Below are positions 1 through 8,350 of a stretch of 27,284 nucleotides of DNA, piece by piece; the stretch's first letter is position 1; each line of letters opens with the position of its first letter. The position numbers and the translations under genes are program-made. The stretch spans positions 1 to 27,284 of the forward strand of contig CAKPOC010000005.1 in the NCBI GenBank assembly GCA_934169535.1, given 5' to 3'. Origin of the DNA: an uncultured Clostridia bacterium (GTDB lineage Bacteria; Bacillota; Clostridia; TANB77; CAG-508). The notes below the pieces were generated by a model. The model was given only the letters and a program-made list of their open reading frames with translations, had not been told where the DNA came from and did no database searches.

Positions 1-75
1 TTCGAACCCACGGTAGGCTACAAACCTACGCCAATTTTCAAGACTGGTGCCATAAACCAACTCGACCACCTCTCC
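1..75 (-). tRNA. tRNA-Ser (anticodon UGA), 3' end cut off by window edge
   Basis: Read on the minus strand, the RNA begins GGAGAGGTGGTCGAG, as class II serine tRNAs do. The anticodon stem CCAGT/ATTGG closes the seven-base loop CTTGAAA, which places TGA at positions 34-36. A long variable arm with stem GTAGG/CCTAC follows, then the T arm GTGGG with loop TTCGAA at the window edge. The 3' half of the T stem and the acceptor stem lie outside the window. A promoter sits directly upstream. Confidence 0.93.
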
Positions 76-80
76 ATGTG

Positions 81-139
81 TCAACTACTGACAAGTTATA
101 TATTATCACAATTTCTAACCTCTTGTCAAGAGTAGTTGA
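81..139. repeat. Inverted repeat around the tRNA-Ser promoter
   Basis: TCAACTACT (81-89) plus GACAAG (90-95) pair with CTTGTC (122-127) plus AGTAGTTGA (131-139), leaving a 3-nt bulge (128-130). The repeat lies just downstream of the DUF4446 stop and contains the tRNA promoter. It may end transcription of the parAB-DUF4446 operon by forming a hairpin, though no T-run follows. Confidence 0.6.
102..129 (-). promoter_or_regulatory. Promoter for tRNA-Ser
   Basis: On the minus strand, TTGACA (124-129) and GATAAT (102-107) are 16 bp apart, or 18 bp if TAATAT is the -10. The expected start lies about 20 nt before the tRNA 5' end. The promoter lies within a 15-bp interrupted inverted repeat (81-95 with 122-139). 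Confidence 0.65.
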
Positions 140-146
140 TTATTTT

Positions 147-638
147 TTACCTTTTATTTTCAATAGCCTTTTTTATTGCCTCTTCTTCTTCTTTAGATAG
201 TACATATTCAGATTTTCCATCTTTTACATTTTTAGCATATATGTTAGAATTATCCCTTGCATATATTCCATTTAATACAACTCCATTATTTTTATTATCT
301 AGCATTGCTAAGGCAAAGCTTAAATTACTTCCTGTATCCTTGTAAGCATTGTACCTAATCATTCCTATCTTTTTCAAGTAGTCATTTGATCTTTCATCTA
401 GCTTTCTACAGTACTCTATTATTTCTTCATTTTCTTTTTTTATTGAGTCTACCTTTTCAATATACTCTTTTAGCATATCATTGATATTTTCGCCTTTTCC
501 TAGTTTAGTCATAAAATTAGAATAATTCTTCCTTAGTTTGCTTAATTTTATGCAGTTTAATACATATAAAATTATTAACATTACATTTATAACTAAAATA
601 ATTATTTCAAAAATATTAAATTCCATTTTAAAATTCAT
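147..638 (-). CDS. DUF4446 family membrane protein
   Basis: A 163-residue protein with one N-terminal membrane segment (about residues 8-27), a charged coiled region (about 32-90), and a compact C-terminal domain beginning IGMIRYNAYKDTGSNLSFAL. The pattern of RYNAY, then SFALAMLD, then NGVVLNGIY is what I recognise as DUF4446, a family of unknown function often found beside parB in Clostridia. It lies 36 bp downstream of parB on the same strand, so it is probably the last gene of the parA-parB transcript. The position suggests a link with chromosome segregation or the membrane, but that is inference from context. The family call is firm and the function unknown. Confidence 0.85.
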   Translation of the reverse strand: MNFKMEFNIFEIIILVINVMLIILYVLNCIKLSKLRKNYSNFMTKLGKGENINDMLKEYIEKVDSIKKENEEIIEYCRKLDERSNDYLKKIGMIRYNAYKDTGSNLSFALAMLDNKNNGVVLNGIYARDNSNIYAKNVKDGKSEYVLSKEEEEAIKKAIENKR

Positions 639-674
639 AACTATTAACTTCCTTTTATTTTTATAGTTCTTTAG

Positions 675-1553
675 TTACTTTATTAGTCCAAGAATTCGCT
701 CTAAATCATCATTTGAAGCATATTCAATAACAATTTTTCCTTTTTTAGCTCCTGCTTGTAACTTTACCTTTGTTCCAAAAAATCCTTGAAAAGACTCTTC
801 AATATCTCTATAGATTGCTCTATATTTTTCTTGTGTTTTTTTCTTTCTTTTTTCTGCTGCAATCTTTTCATTATTTATTATTCTATCCAAATCATCAGAA
901 TTATTACCTTCTACTACAATTTGTTGTGCTAATTTTAATTGTTTTTCTGGGTCTTGCATTCTCATTAATGCTCTACATTGTCTTTCACTAAAATTGTGCT
1001 CTAATACTAAATCGATAACTCTTGGATCTAAATTTAATATTCTAATATGGTTTGTTATTCCACTTCTACTTACTCCCAGTCTGTCCGCTAATTGTTGTTG
1101 TGTTAAGCCATAATCATCTAATAATTGCTTTAACCCTCTTGCTCTTTCTATAACATTAAGGTTTTCCCTTTGCATATTTTCTATTAGTGCAATTTCTCTA
1201 TTTTCTTGCTCTGTTTTAGTTCTTACTAAGCAAGGCATTTCTGTAAGTCCTGCTTTTTTAGAAGCTCTCCATCTTCTTTCACCCGCAATTATTTGATAAT
1301 AGTCATCTTTTGGCATTACAATTATTGGTTGAATTACACCATAATTTTTTATTGACTCTGCTAATTCTTCCAGCTTTTCTTCATCAAATTTTTTTCTTGG
1401 TTGATTCCTGTTAGGTTCTATTTGTGTTATTTTTATATTTTGAACAACTTCTCCATCAATTTCTTTTGATGTTTCTTTAACTTCTTCTGTATTTCTTAAA
1501 TTGTCACTAAATAAGGCATCTAGGCCTTTTCCTAAACCTGTCTTCTTAACCAT
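675..1553 (-). CDS. parB: Chromosome-partitioning protein ParB (Spo0J)
   Basis: ParB binds parS sites near the origin and spreads as a CTP-dependent clamp, loading SMC and acting with ParA. The N terminus, KKTGLGKGLDALFSD, is the typical ParA-interacting peptide. The CTP-binding motifs GERRWRA (91-97) and ENMQREN (125-131) are both present. A helix-turn-helix follows at about 151-173 (TQQQLADRLGVSRSGITNHI). The remainder is the lysine-rich linker and C-terminal dimer domain. At 292 residues it is of normal length. It lies 25 bp downstream of parA and is followed by the DUF4446 gene. I found no full parS palindrome in the window, so its targets presumably lie outside. Confidence 0.97.
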   Translation of the reverse strand: MVKKTGLGKGLDALFSDNLRNTEEVKETSKEIDGEVVQNIKITQIEPNRNQPRKKFDEEKLEELAESIKNYGVIQPIIVMPKDDYYQIIAGERRWRASKKAGLTEMPCLVRTKTEQENREIALIENMQRENLNVIERARGLKQLLDDYGLTQQQLADRLGVSRSGITNHIRILNLDPRVIDLVLEHNFSERQCRALMRMQDPEKQLKLAQQIVVEGNNSDDLDRIINNEKIAAEKRKKKTQEKYRAIYRDIEESFQGFFGTKVKLQAGAKKGKIVIEYASNDDLERILGLIK

Positions 1554-1578
1554 TTTTTTCTTTCCTTTCTTCTTTTAT

Positions 1579-2370
1579 TTATCTAGCATGCTTTGCTGTT
1601 TTTTTCTCTTCTTCATTCATCTTTAAGAATTCTCTAGTAAATTTATCGTATGCTTTTGCACCTTTTGATCTGCCATCATACATTGTAATAGGCATTCCAT
1701 AGCTTGGTGCTTCGCTTAATCTAACATTTCTTGGAATAACATTTTTATAAACTTTATCTCCAAAATATTTTTTTACTTCATTTACAACTTGGTTTGATAA
1801 GTTTGTCCTTGCATCATACATAGTAAGCAAAGCTCCTTCAACTGTAAGGTTTTTGTTCATATGGCTTCTTACTAGTTCTATTGTGTTTAAAAGTTGTCCT
1901 AATCCCTCCAATGCGTAATATTCACATTGAATCGGTATAAGTACACTATTAGAAGCAGTAAACGCATTTAAAGTTACTAAACCTAAAGAAGGAGGACAGT
2001 CTATTATAATGTAATCATATTCCTCTTTCATATTTTCTAATTTGCTTTTCAATCTAAATTCTCTATTTTCGCAACTTACTAATTGAACCTCTGCTCCTGC
2101 TAAATTTATATTAGATGGACAAAGGTCTAAATTTTTTACTTTAGTAGATTGTAAAGTGTTTTCTATTTCAATGTCTTCTATTAACACGTCATATACAGAA
2201 AATTGTTGTTCCTTTTCAATTCCTAATCCGCTAGTTGCATTCCCCTGTGGATCTGCATCTATTAATAAAACTTTTTTGCCTTTTTTTGCTAATAAAGCGC
2301 TCAAAGTTATTGCTGTAGTAGTTTTTCCAACTCCACCTTTTTGATTTGCTATTGATATTATTTTTCCCAA
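1579..2370 (-). CDS. parA: Chromosome-partitioning ATPase ParA (Soj)
   Basis: A deviant Walker-A ATPase that works with ParB in origin segregation and, in Bacillus (Soj), also modulates DnaA. The deviant Walker A KGGVGKTTT is at residues 11-19, the D-ADPQGN motif near 38-44, and the Walker B-like IIIDCPPS at 121-128. The C-terminal half has the usual YDARTNLSNQVV and RLSEAPSYGMPI segments. The 263-residue length is standard for chromosomal ParA, without the extra N-terminal DNA-binding domain of plasmid type Ia proteins. Its own promoter lies upstream (2432-2460), and it is separated from the rsmG-mnmG genes by about 105 bp. Confidence 0.97.
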   Translation of the reverse strand: MGKIISIANQKGGVGKTTTAITLSALLAKKGKKVLLIDADPQGNATSGLGIEKEQQFSVYDVLIEDIEIENTLQSTKVKNLDLCPSNINLAGAEVQLVSCENREFRLKSKLENMKEEYDYIIIDCPPSLGLVTLNAFTASNSVLIPIQCEYYALEGLGQLLNTIELVRSHMNKNLTVEGALLTMYDARTNLSNQVVNEVKKYFGDKVYKNVIPRNVRLSEAPSYGMPITMYDGRSKGAKAYDKFTREFLKMNEEEKKTAKHAR

Positions 2371-2431
2371 TGTTATTCCCCCAGTTCACTTTAGTTTACA
2401 TAATTTTTTATATTAAAATATTGACATACTA

Positions 2432-2460
2432 ATAATATACGAATATTTTTAATATGTCAA
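2432..2460 (-). promoter_or_regulatory. Promoter of the parA-parB-DUF4446 operon, within an inverted repeat
   Basis: On the minus strand, TTGACA (2455-2460) and TATTAT (2432-2437) are exactly 17 bp apart, close to the vegetative consensus. The perfect 8-bp inverted repeat TTGACATA (2421-2428) / TATGTCAA (2453-2460) frames the element, so a repressor dimer could bind here. The plus strand also carries a weaker TTGACA-17-TATTTT arrangement. Confidence 0.65.
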
Positions 2461-2475
2461 TAATTTTTTCATAAT

Positions 2476-3189
2476 TTATTTAATTGGTTCTTTTGCAGGC
2501 GTGCCAGGCCTTCTAGGGTATTTATTAGGAGTATTTTTAATTTTTTTAATAATTATTATTTTTCTCGATATTTGTTCCTCTCCTAAATTAAATTCTTTTA
2601 TTTGCTCTACTTTTCCGCCAAGAATTTCTATTGCTTTTTTTGCTTCTTCTAATTCTTCCTCTGCTTTTGGTCCTTTCATACACACAATTTTTCCACCTAC
2701 TTTAACAAAAGGAATTAAATATTCTACCAAAATGTTCATAGGAGCAACTGCTCTTGAAACTGCAACGTCAAATTTTTCTCTATATAATTTATTTTTTGCA
2801 AATTCTTCTGCCCTTGCATGATAAATTTCTATATTATTCAAATTTATTTTCTCTTTTACTTCTTTTAAAAAGTTAATTCTTTTATTTAATGAATCTACTA
2901 AAACAAAGTTTGCTTTGCTACAAATTGCAAGTGGAATTCCCGGGAATCCCGCCCCTGTTCCTACATCTATTACACTTTCGTTTTCTTTAATTTCATCTAA
3001 AATTGTAAGTGAATCCAAAAAATGTTTCTTTATAACTTCAAAAGGCTCAGTAATTGCTGTTAAATTTATTTTTTCATTCCACTCTAATAATAAGTTCATA
3101 TATTCAAAAAAATTTTTTTGTTGCTCATCATTTGCTCTCTGCTTATTATCTATTCTTTCAAATTCTTTTTTAAATTCTTCTAAATTCAT
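2476..3189 (-). CDS. rsmG: 16S rRNA (guanine-N7) methyltransferase RsmG
   Basis: The enzyme uses S-adenosylmethionine to methylate N7 of the 530-loop guanine (G527 in E. coli) of 16S rRNA. The SAM-binding motif DVGTGAGFPG is at residues 75-84, preceded by LLEWNEKINLTAIT (about 34-47) and followed by the AVSRAVAPMNILVEY and GGKIVCMKGP segments typical of the family. The 237-residue length matches the family. It starts 2 bp after the mnmG stop codon and is surely co-transcribed with it, the usual arrangement in Firmicutes. The C-terminal tail ends with the common KYPRRPGTPAKEP. Confidence 0.97.
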   Translation of the reverse strand: MNLEEFKKEFERIDNKQRANDEQQKNFFEYMNLLLEWNEKINLTAITEPFEVIKKHFLDSLTILDEIKENESVIDVGTGAGFPGIPLAICSKANFVLVDSLNKRINFLKEVKEKINLNNIEIYHARAEEFAKNKLYREKFDVAVSRAVAPMNILVEYLIPFVKVGGKIVCMKGPKAEEELEEAKKAIEILGGKVEQIKEFNLGEEQISRKIIIIKKIKNTPNKYPRRPGTPAKEPIK

Positions 3190-3191
3190 AA

Positions 3192-5078
3192 TTACTCCTT
3201 TTCGCTTCTTTTACTTTGTTCTAAATATATAAGAAGTACTGATATATCAGCCGGTGAAACTCCTGATATTCTTGAAGCTTGGCCTACCGATTCTGGTTTA
3301 ATTTTATTTAATTTTTGTCTTGCCTCTAGTCTTAATCCTAAAATTTGAGAATAATCTATCTTGTCACTTAGCTTTTTTTCTTCTAATTTTTTAAATTTTT
3401 GAACTTGTCCCTCTTCTAATTTTAAGTATCCCTCATATTTTATTTGTATTTCTACTTCATTTTCTTCTTCTTTTGTAAGTTTAGGAGCATCTTTATCTAT
3501 CTCTTTTATATTTTCATACTTAATTTCAGTTCTTTTTAGTAAATCTGCCATTTTTACTCCTGCTTTAATCTCTGTAGAACCACATTTTTTTAAAACATTG
3601 TTTACTTCTTCAGTAGGCTTCGCTGTTTTTTTCTTTAATCTTTCAATTTCATCAAAAATATGTTGCTTTTTTTCTAAAAATTTATTATATCTTTCCTCTG
3701 ATATTAATCCGTTTTCATATCCTATTTTTAAAAGTCTTAAATCTGCATTATCTTGCCTTAAAAGGAGCCTATATTCAGCTCTTGAGGTCATCATTCTATA
3801 TGGTTCATTAGTTCCTTTTGTTACAATATCGTCAATTAATACTCCTATATATGCTTGAGATCTGTCCAATACCAGCGGTTCTTTTCCTTTTATTTTTCTT
3901 GCTGCATTTATTCCAGCAATTATTCCTTGGCTTGCAGCTTCTTCATATCCTGAAGTTCCATTTATTTGTCCTGCAAAGAACATTCCAGAAATATCTTTAT
4001 ATTCTAGCGAAAGTTTCAACTTTGATGGATCTATGCAGTCATATTCTATTGCATATGCCGGTCTTGTAAATTCAGCCTTTTCAAGGCCTGGAATTGTTCT
4101 ATACATTGCAATTTGAACATCTTCAGGAAGTGAAGAACTCATTCCTTGTATATACATTTCCTCAGTATCTTCTCCAAGTGGCTCAACAAAAACTTGATGT
4201 CTTTCTTTATCTGCAAATCTTACAACTTTGTCTTCTATTGAAGGGCAATATCTTGGCCCTGTTCCTACTATATTTCCAGAATATAAAGGAGACCTATTTA
4301 AATTTTTTCTAATTATTTCATGTGTTTTTGCATTTGTATATGTTAAATAACAAGGTTCTTGTTTTTTATTTGAATCGATCTTGTCTTCGAATGAAAAGGC
4401 TTCAATTTCTTTGTCTCCTTCTTGAATTTCCATTTTAGAAAAATCTATCGTTCTTTTATTTATTCTAGCTGGTGTTCCTGTTTTAAACCTTACAAGTTTA
4501 ATATTTAAATCATTTAAAACTTTTGATAATTCTTTGCTAGAAGCTACTCCATCTGGGCCTCCTTCATAAGAAGTTTCTCCTATAAATATTTTTCCATTTA
4601 AATATGTTCCGGTGCAAAGAATTACAGCTTTAACTTTATATATTGCCCCAATATTTGTTTCAACACTTTCTACCTTATTATCATTTACATTAATGTTAAC
4701 AATTTCAGCTTGCTTTAAATATAAATTTTCTTGTTTTTCTAAAGTGTGCTTCATTTCCATTTGATATTTTTTTCTGTCCGCCTGTGCTCTTAAAGAATAC
4801 ACAGCTGGTCCTTTGGAAGTGTTAAGCATCCTCATTTGAAGATAAGTTTTATCTATATTTTTACCCATTTCACCCCCTAGGCAATCAATTTCTCTTACCA
4901 AATGTCCTTTTGAACTTCCTCCTATGTGTGGGTTACAAGGCATATTTGCAACAGCTTCTAGACTTATTGAAAATATTAAAGTCTTTAACCCCATTCTGCT
5001 GCATGCAAGCGCTGCTTCACATCCTGCATGTCCTGCACCTATAACTGCAACATCATATTCTCCTGCTTCGTATTTCAT
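3192..5078 (-). CDS. mnmG: tRNA uridine-34 modification enzyme MnmG (GidA), FAD-binding subunit
   Basis: With MnmE it forms the complex that adds the aminomethyl or carboxymethylaminomethyl group to C5 of wobble uridine 34 in certain tRNAs. The dinucleotide-binding motif GAGHAGCEAA is at residues 14-23, followed by the signature MPCNPHIGGSSKGHLVRE (about 46-63). Further family landmarks are ILCTGTYLNGKIFIGE, RFKTGTPARI and the helical C-terminal domain with the AGVKMADLLKR region. The 628-residue length is normal. It overlaps nothing and is separated from mnmE upstream by about 300 bp, more than usual. A weak AAAGGA ribosome-binding site lies 8 nt before the ATG. Confidence 0.98.
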   Translation of the reverse strand: MKYEAGEYDVAVIGAGHAGCEAALACSRMGLKTLIFSISLEAVANMPCNPHIGGSSKGHLVREIDCLGGEMGKNIDKTYLQMRMLNTSKGPAVYSLRAQADRKKYQMEMKHTLEKQENLYLKQAEIVNINVNDNKVESVETNIGAIYKVKAVILCTGTYLNGKIFIGETSYEGGPDGVASSKELSKVLNDLNIKLVRFKTGTPARINKRTIDFSKMEIQEGDKEIEAFSFEDKIDSNKKQEPCYLTYTNAKTHEIIRKNLNRSPLYSGNIVGTGPRYCPSIEDKVVRFADKERHQVFVEPLGEDTEEMYIQGMSSSLPEDVQIAMYRTIPGLEKAEFTRPAYAIEYDCIDPSKLKLSLEYKDISGMFFAGQINGTSGYEEAASQGIIAGINAARKIKGKEPLVLDRSQAYIGVLIDDIVTKGTNEPYRMMTSRAEYRLLLRQDNADLRLLKIGYENGLISEERYNKFLEKKQHIFDEIERLKKKTAKPTEEVNNVLKKCGSTEIKAGVKMADLLKRTEIKYENIKEIDKDAPKLTKEEENEVEIQIKYEGYLKLEEGQVQKFKKLEEKKLSDKIDYSQILGLRLEARQKLNKIKPESVGQASRISGVSPADISVLLIYLEQSKRSEKE

Positions 5079-5375
5079 ATTTTATTCCTTTCTTTTTTAT
5101 TTTGTGGAAACATTTTTGAGTCAAGCCGGAAACATCATTTTTTGTTCGTTAAACTTTTGTTTTGTATTTTTCTTTGTTTCTCGCTTTTAGAGCTTGTTTC
5201 CTCGTTTCATTTTTATTTTTGTGTTCGTATTATAAGTTTAAATGCGTTTCTATATATTATGTCACCTTTGTCTTGTTTTTTGATATCTATGAGTTAAAAT
5301 TGAATTTATTTTTTATATCAATTAGTTAATTTTTCTTTGCATAATTTACATAATTTTAAAAATGGTACCAATTTT
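5079..5375. other. Gene-free spacer between mnmE and mnmG with GGAAACA repeats
   Basis: About 297 bp without a credible gene. GGAAACA occurs on the plus strand at 5106-5112 and 5128-5134. Its inverse appears as TGTTTC at 5175-5180 and TGTTTCC at 5195-5201, so the leader of mnmG could fold with alternative pairings. No convincing promoter or terminator was seen. The repeats resemble parS half-sites but no full 16-bp palindrome exists. Confidence 0.5.
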
Positions 5376-6743
5376 TTATTTTCCTAAGCAAAACTTCTTA
5401 AAAATTTCATTTATTATGTCTTCAGATGCGTTTTCTCCAGTTATACTTAATAAATTTTCTAAAATTTCTTTTATACATATTGAAGATATATCTACTGGCA
5501 TATTGTTTTTTATTGCTTCTTTTGCTTTTTTTAAGGCTTCTATGGCTTTTATTATATACTCTTTTTGTCTTTGGCTTGTCACAATTTCGCTATCATCTAA
5601 TTCTATTTGCCTTGCATTAAATAATTTTAATATTTCATCTTGTAAAAGATCATATCCTGTTTCATTTATTGTTGAAAAATTTATTTTTACATTTTTTAAT
5701 TTTTTTATTATTTCATTATTTTCTATGTACCCTTTTTTCAAATCAGTTTTATTTATAATTATTATTGCCTTTTTATTTTTTATAATTTCTATTATTTCTT
5801 TATCTTCCTCGTCAAGCTCACGAGAATCGTCAAATACAGCAATTATTAAGTCAGCAGTATTAATTATTTGTTTACTTTTTTTAACCCCTATTTGCTCAAT
5901 CTCGTCGCTTGTGTTTCTTATACCTGCTGTATCTATAATTTTTAGTGGAATTCCTTTTATATTTATATATTCTTCTATTGTGTCCCTTGTTGTGCCTTCT
6001 ATATTACTTACAATTGCCCTTTCTTCGCCTAAGATCATATTTAGTAAAGACGATTTTCCTACATTTGGCTTTCCTATAATCGTAGTTTTTATTCCTTCTC
6101 TTAAAATTTTTCCAATTGAAAAGCTTTCTTCTAGTTTTTTTAATTTTTCTTCTATATCGTTTAAAATATTATTAATTTTTTTATTAGTCGTTTCTTCAAT
6201 GTCATATTCAGGATAATCTATTGAGGCTTCTATGTCTGACATTAAATCTAATAATTCACTTTTTATTTCATTTATTTTTATAGATAATTTCCCGTCCAAA
6301 TGACGCTGTGCAACTTCCATTTCTTTTTCAGTTTTTGAATTTATTATATCTATAATAGATTCTGCTTGCGTTAAATCAATTCTTCCATTTAAAAATGCCC
6401 TTTTTGTGAATTCGCCTGGTTCCGCAAGTGTTGCGCCATTTTTTATGCACTCTTCTAATATGATTTTTTCAACAATCATTCCTCCATGTGCATTTATTTC
6501 ACACATATTTTCTTTAGTATAACTTTTAGGGCTAACGAAATATGAAACTAAAACTTCGTCAATGATTTCTTTTGTTTCATATTTTATTATATTCCCATAT
6601 TTCATTGTATACCCTTTTATAGGGCCTTTATTTTTGGGAACAAATATTTTTTCTAAAATTTTAAAGCAATCTTTTCCACTCATTCTTATTATTCCAATTC
6701 CGGCATTTCCTGGTGCCGTAGATATTGCAACTATTGTACTCAT
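5376..6743 (-). CDS. mnmE: tRNA modification GTPase MnmE (TrmE)
   Basis: The GTPase partner of MnmG in wobble-uridine modification. An N-terminal formyl-THF-binding domain (about 1-118, with STAPGNAGIGIIRMSG at the start) is followed by a helical domain interrupted by the G domain. G-domain motifs visible are GKPNVGKSS (224-232), TTRD, DTAGIR (271-276) and NKTD (331-334). The C-terminal helical domain ends with FCLGK, which carries the cysteine diagnostic of the family. The 455-residue length is standard. An AGGAGG ribosome-binding site sits 5 nt before the ATG, and its upstream T-run is also the tail of a hairpin (6759-6805). Confidence 0.98.
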   Translation of the reverse strand: MSTIVAISTAPGNAGIGIIRMSGKDCFKILEKIFVPKNKGPIKGYTMKYGNIIKYETKEIIDEVLVSYFVSPKSYTKENMCEINAHGGMIVEKIILEECIKNGATLAEPGEFTKRAFLNGRIDLTQAESIIDIINSKTEKEMEVAQRHLDGKLSIKINEIKSELLDLMSDIEASIDYPEYDIEETTNKKINNILNDIEEKLKKLEESFSIGKILREGIKTTIIGKPNVGKSSLLNMILGEERAIVSNIEGTTRDTIEEYINIKGIPLKIIDTAGIRNTSDEIEQIGVKKSKQIINTADLIIAVFDDSRELDEEDKEIIEIIKNKKAIIIINKTDLKKGYIENNEIIKKLKNVKINFSTINETGYDLLQDEILKLFNARQIELDDSEIVTSQRQKEYIIKAIEALKKAKEAIKNNMPVDISSICIKEILENLLSITGENASEDIINEIFKKFCLGK

Positions 6744-6758
6744 TTTTCCTCCTAAAAA

Positions 6759-6805
6759 AAGTCAAAGCAAGATTATAGAATTAACTAAAATCCGAACTTT
6801 GACTT
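6759..6805 (-). terminator. Hairpin with T-run between jag and mnmE
   Basis: On the minus strand, AAGTCAAAG (6797-6805) pairs with CTTTGACTT (6759-6767) across a 29-nt loop and is followed by a T-run. The T-run merges into the mnmE ribosome-binding site, so this may be partial termination or attenuation between jag and mnmE rather than a full stop. Confidence 0.5.
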
Positions 6806-6821
6806 CCGATTTAATATAAAA

Positions 6822-7508
6822 TTATTTTTTCTCAATTATTACTCTTCTTTTGTCGCCTTCGCCTATGCTATAAGTTGTTACTTTTGTACTATCTTGTAAT
6901 GTTGTATGAATAATTTTTCTTTCATATGGTGTCATAGGCTCTAACGTTACCTTTTTTCCTGTCCTAGCTACAGTTTTTTCTATTTTTGAAGCAAGGTCTT
7001 CTAATGTCTTTTTTCTTGTATCTTTATAGTTTCCTATATCTAATATTACTTTTACTTTATCTTCTATATTTTTTCCAGCTATATTGGTTATTATTAGCTG
7101 TAAAGAATTTAAAGCTTCTCCTCTATAACCAATTAAATTAGTTGAATCTTCTCCCTCAATTACTACATTTATTTTATTGTCATTTATTAAAACTTTGTAA
7201 CTTATTTTGTCAGATATTGTTTTTAAGAATTCACTTAAAAAGTTCTCTACATTTTCCTTTGCTTTTAAAAGGTTTTCTTCACTTATTTTTATTTCTTCCT
7301 TATGTTCTTTTTCCTTTTTTCCCTCTTTGCTTTCTTTTACAGTAATTTCAACTTTTACAATGTGTGGATCTAATATGCTAAAAAAGCTTTTTTTCTTTTC
7401 TTCTAATACTTTAATTTCCGCTTGTTCTTTTTTTATTCCAAGCTCTTTTAAGCCTTTTTCTATTGCTTCTTGAGTTGTTTTTCCCTCTGATATTATAGTA
7501 TTAAGCAT
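6822..7508 (-). CDS. jag: Jag (KhpB/EloR) RNA-binding protein
   Basis: A KH-R3H RNA-binding protein linked in Gram-positive bacteria to control of cell elongation and division. The N-terminal Jag_N domain (about 1-52) ends in the KKSFFSILDP segment. A lysine/glutamate-rich linker covers about 55-100. The KH domain contains the GYRGEALNSLQ loop (about 127-137). The C-terminal R3H domain has PYERKIIHTTLQ and ends TYSIGEGDKRRVIIEKK. The 228-residue length is usual. Its start overlaps the end of yidC by 8 bp, which implies translational coupling, and rpmH-rnpA-yidD-yidC-jag is a standard operon. Confidence 0.96.
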   Translation of the reverse strand: MLNTIISEGKTTQEAIEKGLKELGIKKEQAEIKVLEEKKKSFFSILDPHIVKVEITVKESKEGKKEKEHKEEIKISEENLLKAKENVENFLSEFLKTISDKISYKVLINDNKINVVIEGEDSTNLIGYRGEALNSLQLIITNIAGKNIEDKVKVILDIGNYKDTRKKTLEDLASKIEKTVARTGKKVTLEPMTPYERKIIHTTLQDSTKVTTYSIGEGDKRRVIIEKK

Positions 7509-8337
7509 TTTCTTCGTTCTCCTTATCTTTGTTAAAAAATTTATTTATAATTAATCTTTCTATAATCATTACTAAATTACTTATAAACCAATAAAGTGCT
7601 AAGCCTAGTGGGGCAATAAATGCTATTGAAATAGACATAATTGGAAGCATATAGTTCATTGACTTATTCATCTGTTCCATAGAATTCGCTAAGTCTTCTC
7701 CACCTTGCTCTTCCCCATCTTTCTTTTTTGTTTGGCTGTTATTAGTTAATTTCATTGATATCATTGAAGTTATTACATATAAGATAGGAATAATGTATAC
7801 TGTTGGATCTTTTAAATTCTGCATTGGAACTTTGCTTAAATCTAAACCTAAAAACTGCATATTAATATATACATTTTCATCTTGCTCAGATTTTTTTTGA
7901 ATTATTTGAATTTCTGGATAATTCGAAGCAGCTCCGCTTTCTTCTTTTATTTCGTTAGAATATTGGTTTATTAATTCAGGATTTACTTTTTTCATATATG
8001 TAAGTGGCTTACTTACAACCCAAAATACTGATAATATTATAACTATTTGTAAAATTGAAATTACACATCCTGAAAAAGGATTAAACTTTTCTGTTTTATA
8101 TAAATCTATAGTTGCCTGATTTAGTCTTTCTGGATCATTTTTATATTTATTTTGTATTTCAGTCATTTTTGCTTGCATTCTGTTTTGTGCTTTTACAGAC
8201 TTTTGCTGAATAATAGTTATTGGAATTAGTATTATTCTAAGTAGTATAGTAAACAGAATAATCGCTATTCCGTAGTTGTTTACTAAGTTATACAAAAAAT
8301 TTAAAACATATCCAAATAAACTTGATATTGCTCCCAT
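7501..8337 (-). CDS. yidC: YidC/Oxa1 family membrane protein insertase
   Basis: Inserts membrane proteins, alone or with SecYEG. The 278-residue protein starts with a hydrophobic segment (about 21-42) containing the conserved arginine of the hydrophilic groove (TILLRIILIP). A charged cytoplasmic hairpin follows (about 43-90, KAQNRMQAKMTEIQNKY), then membrane segments near 93-112, 180-196, 232-250 and 252-266. An extracytoplasmic loop of about 65 residues (about 115-178) follows the second membrane segment. There is no lipobox cysteine at the N terminus, unlike Bacillus SpoIIIJ. It follows yidD by about 13 bp and overlaps jag. Confidence 0.95.
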   Translation of the reverse strand: MGAISSLFGYVLNFLYNLVNNYGIAIILFTILLRIILIPITIIQQKSVKAQNRMQAKMTEIQNKYKNDPERLNQATIDLYKTEKFNPFSGCVISILQIVIILSVFWVVSKPLTYMKKVNPELINQYSNEIKEESGAASNYPEIQIIQKKSEQDENVYINMQFLGLDLSKVPMQNLKDPTVYIIPILYVITSMISMKLTNNSQTKKKDGEEQGGEDLANSMEQMNKSMNYMLPIMSISIAFIAPLGLALYWFISNLVMIIERLIINKFFNKDKENEENA

Positions 8338-8350
8338 ATTGTACCTCCAC

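Noticed and set aside
5100..5205. parS sites for ParB
   Set aside because: Only half-sites (GGAAACA, TGTTTCC) occur; no 16-bp palindrome of the TGTTTCACGTGAAACA type was found here or elsewhere in the window.
5362..6216. Long plus-strand frame of 284 codons opposite mnmE
   Set aside because: It is the shadow of mnmE, with hydrophobic residues from complementing lysine- and glutamate-rich codons.
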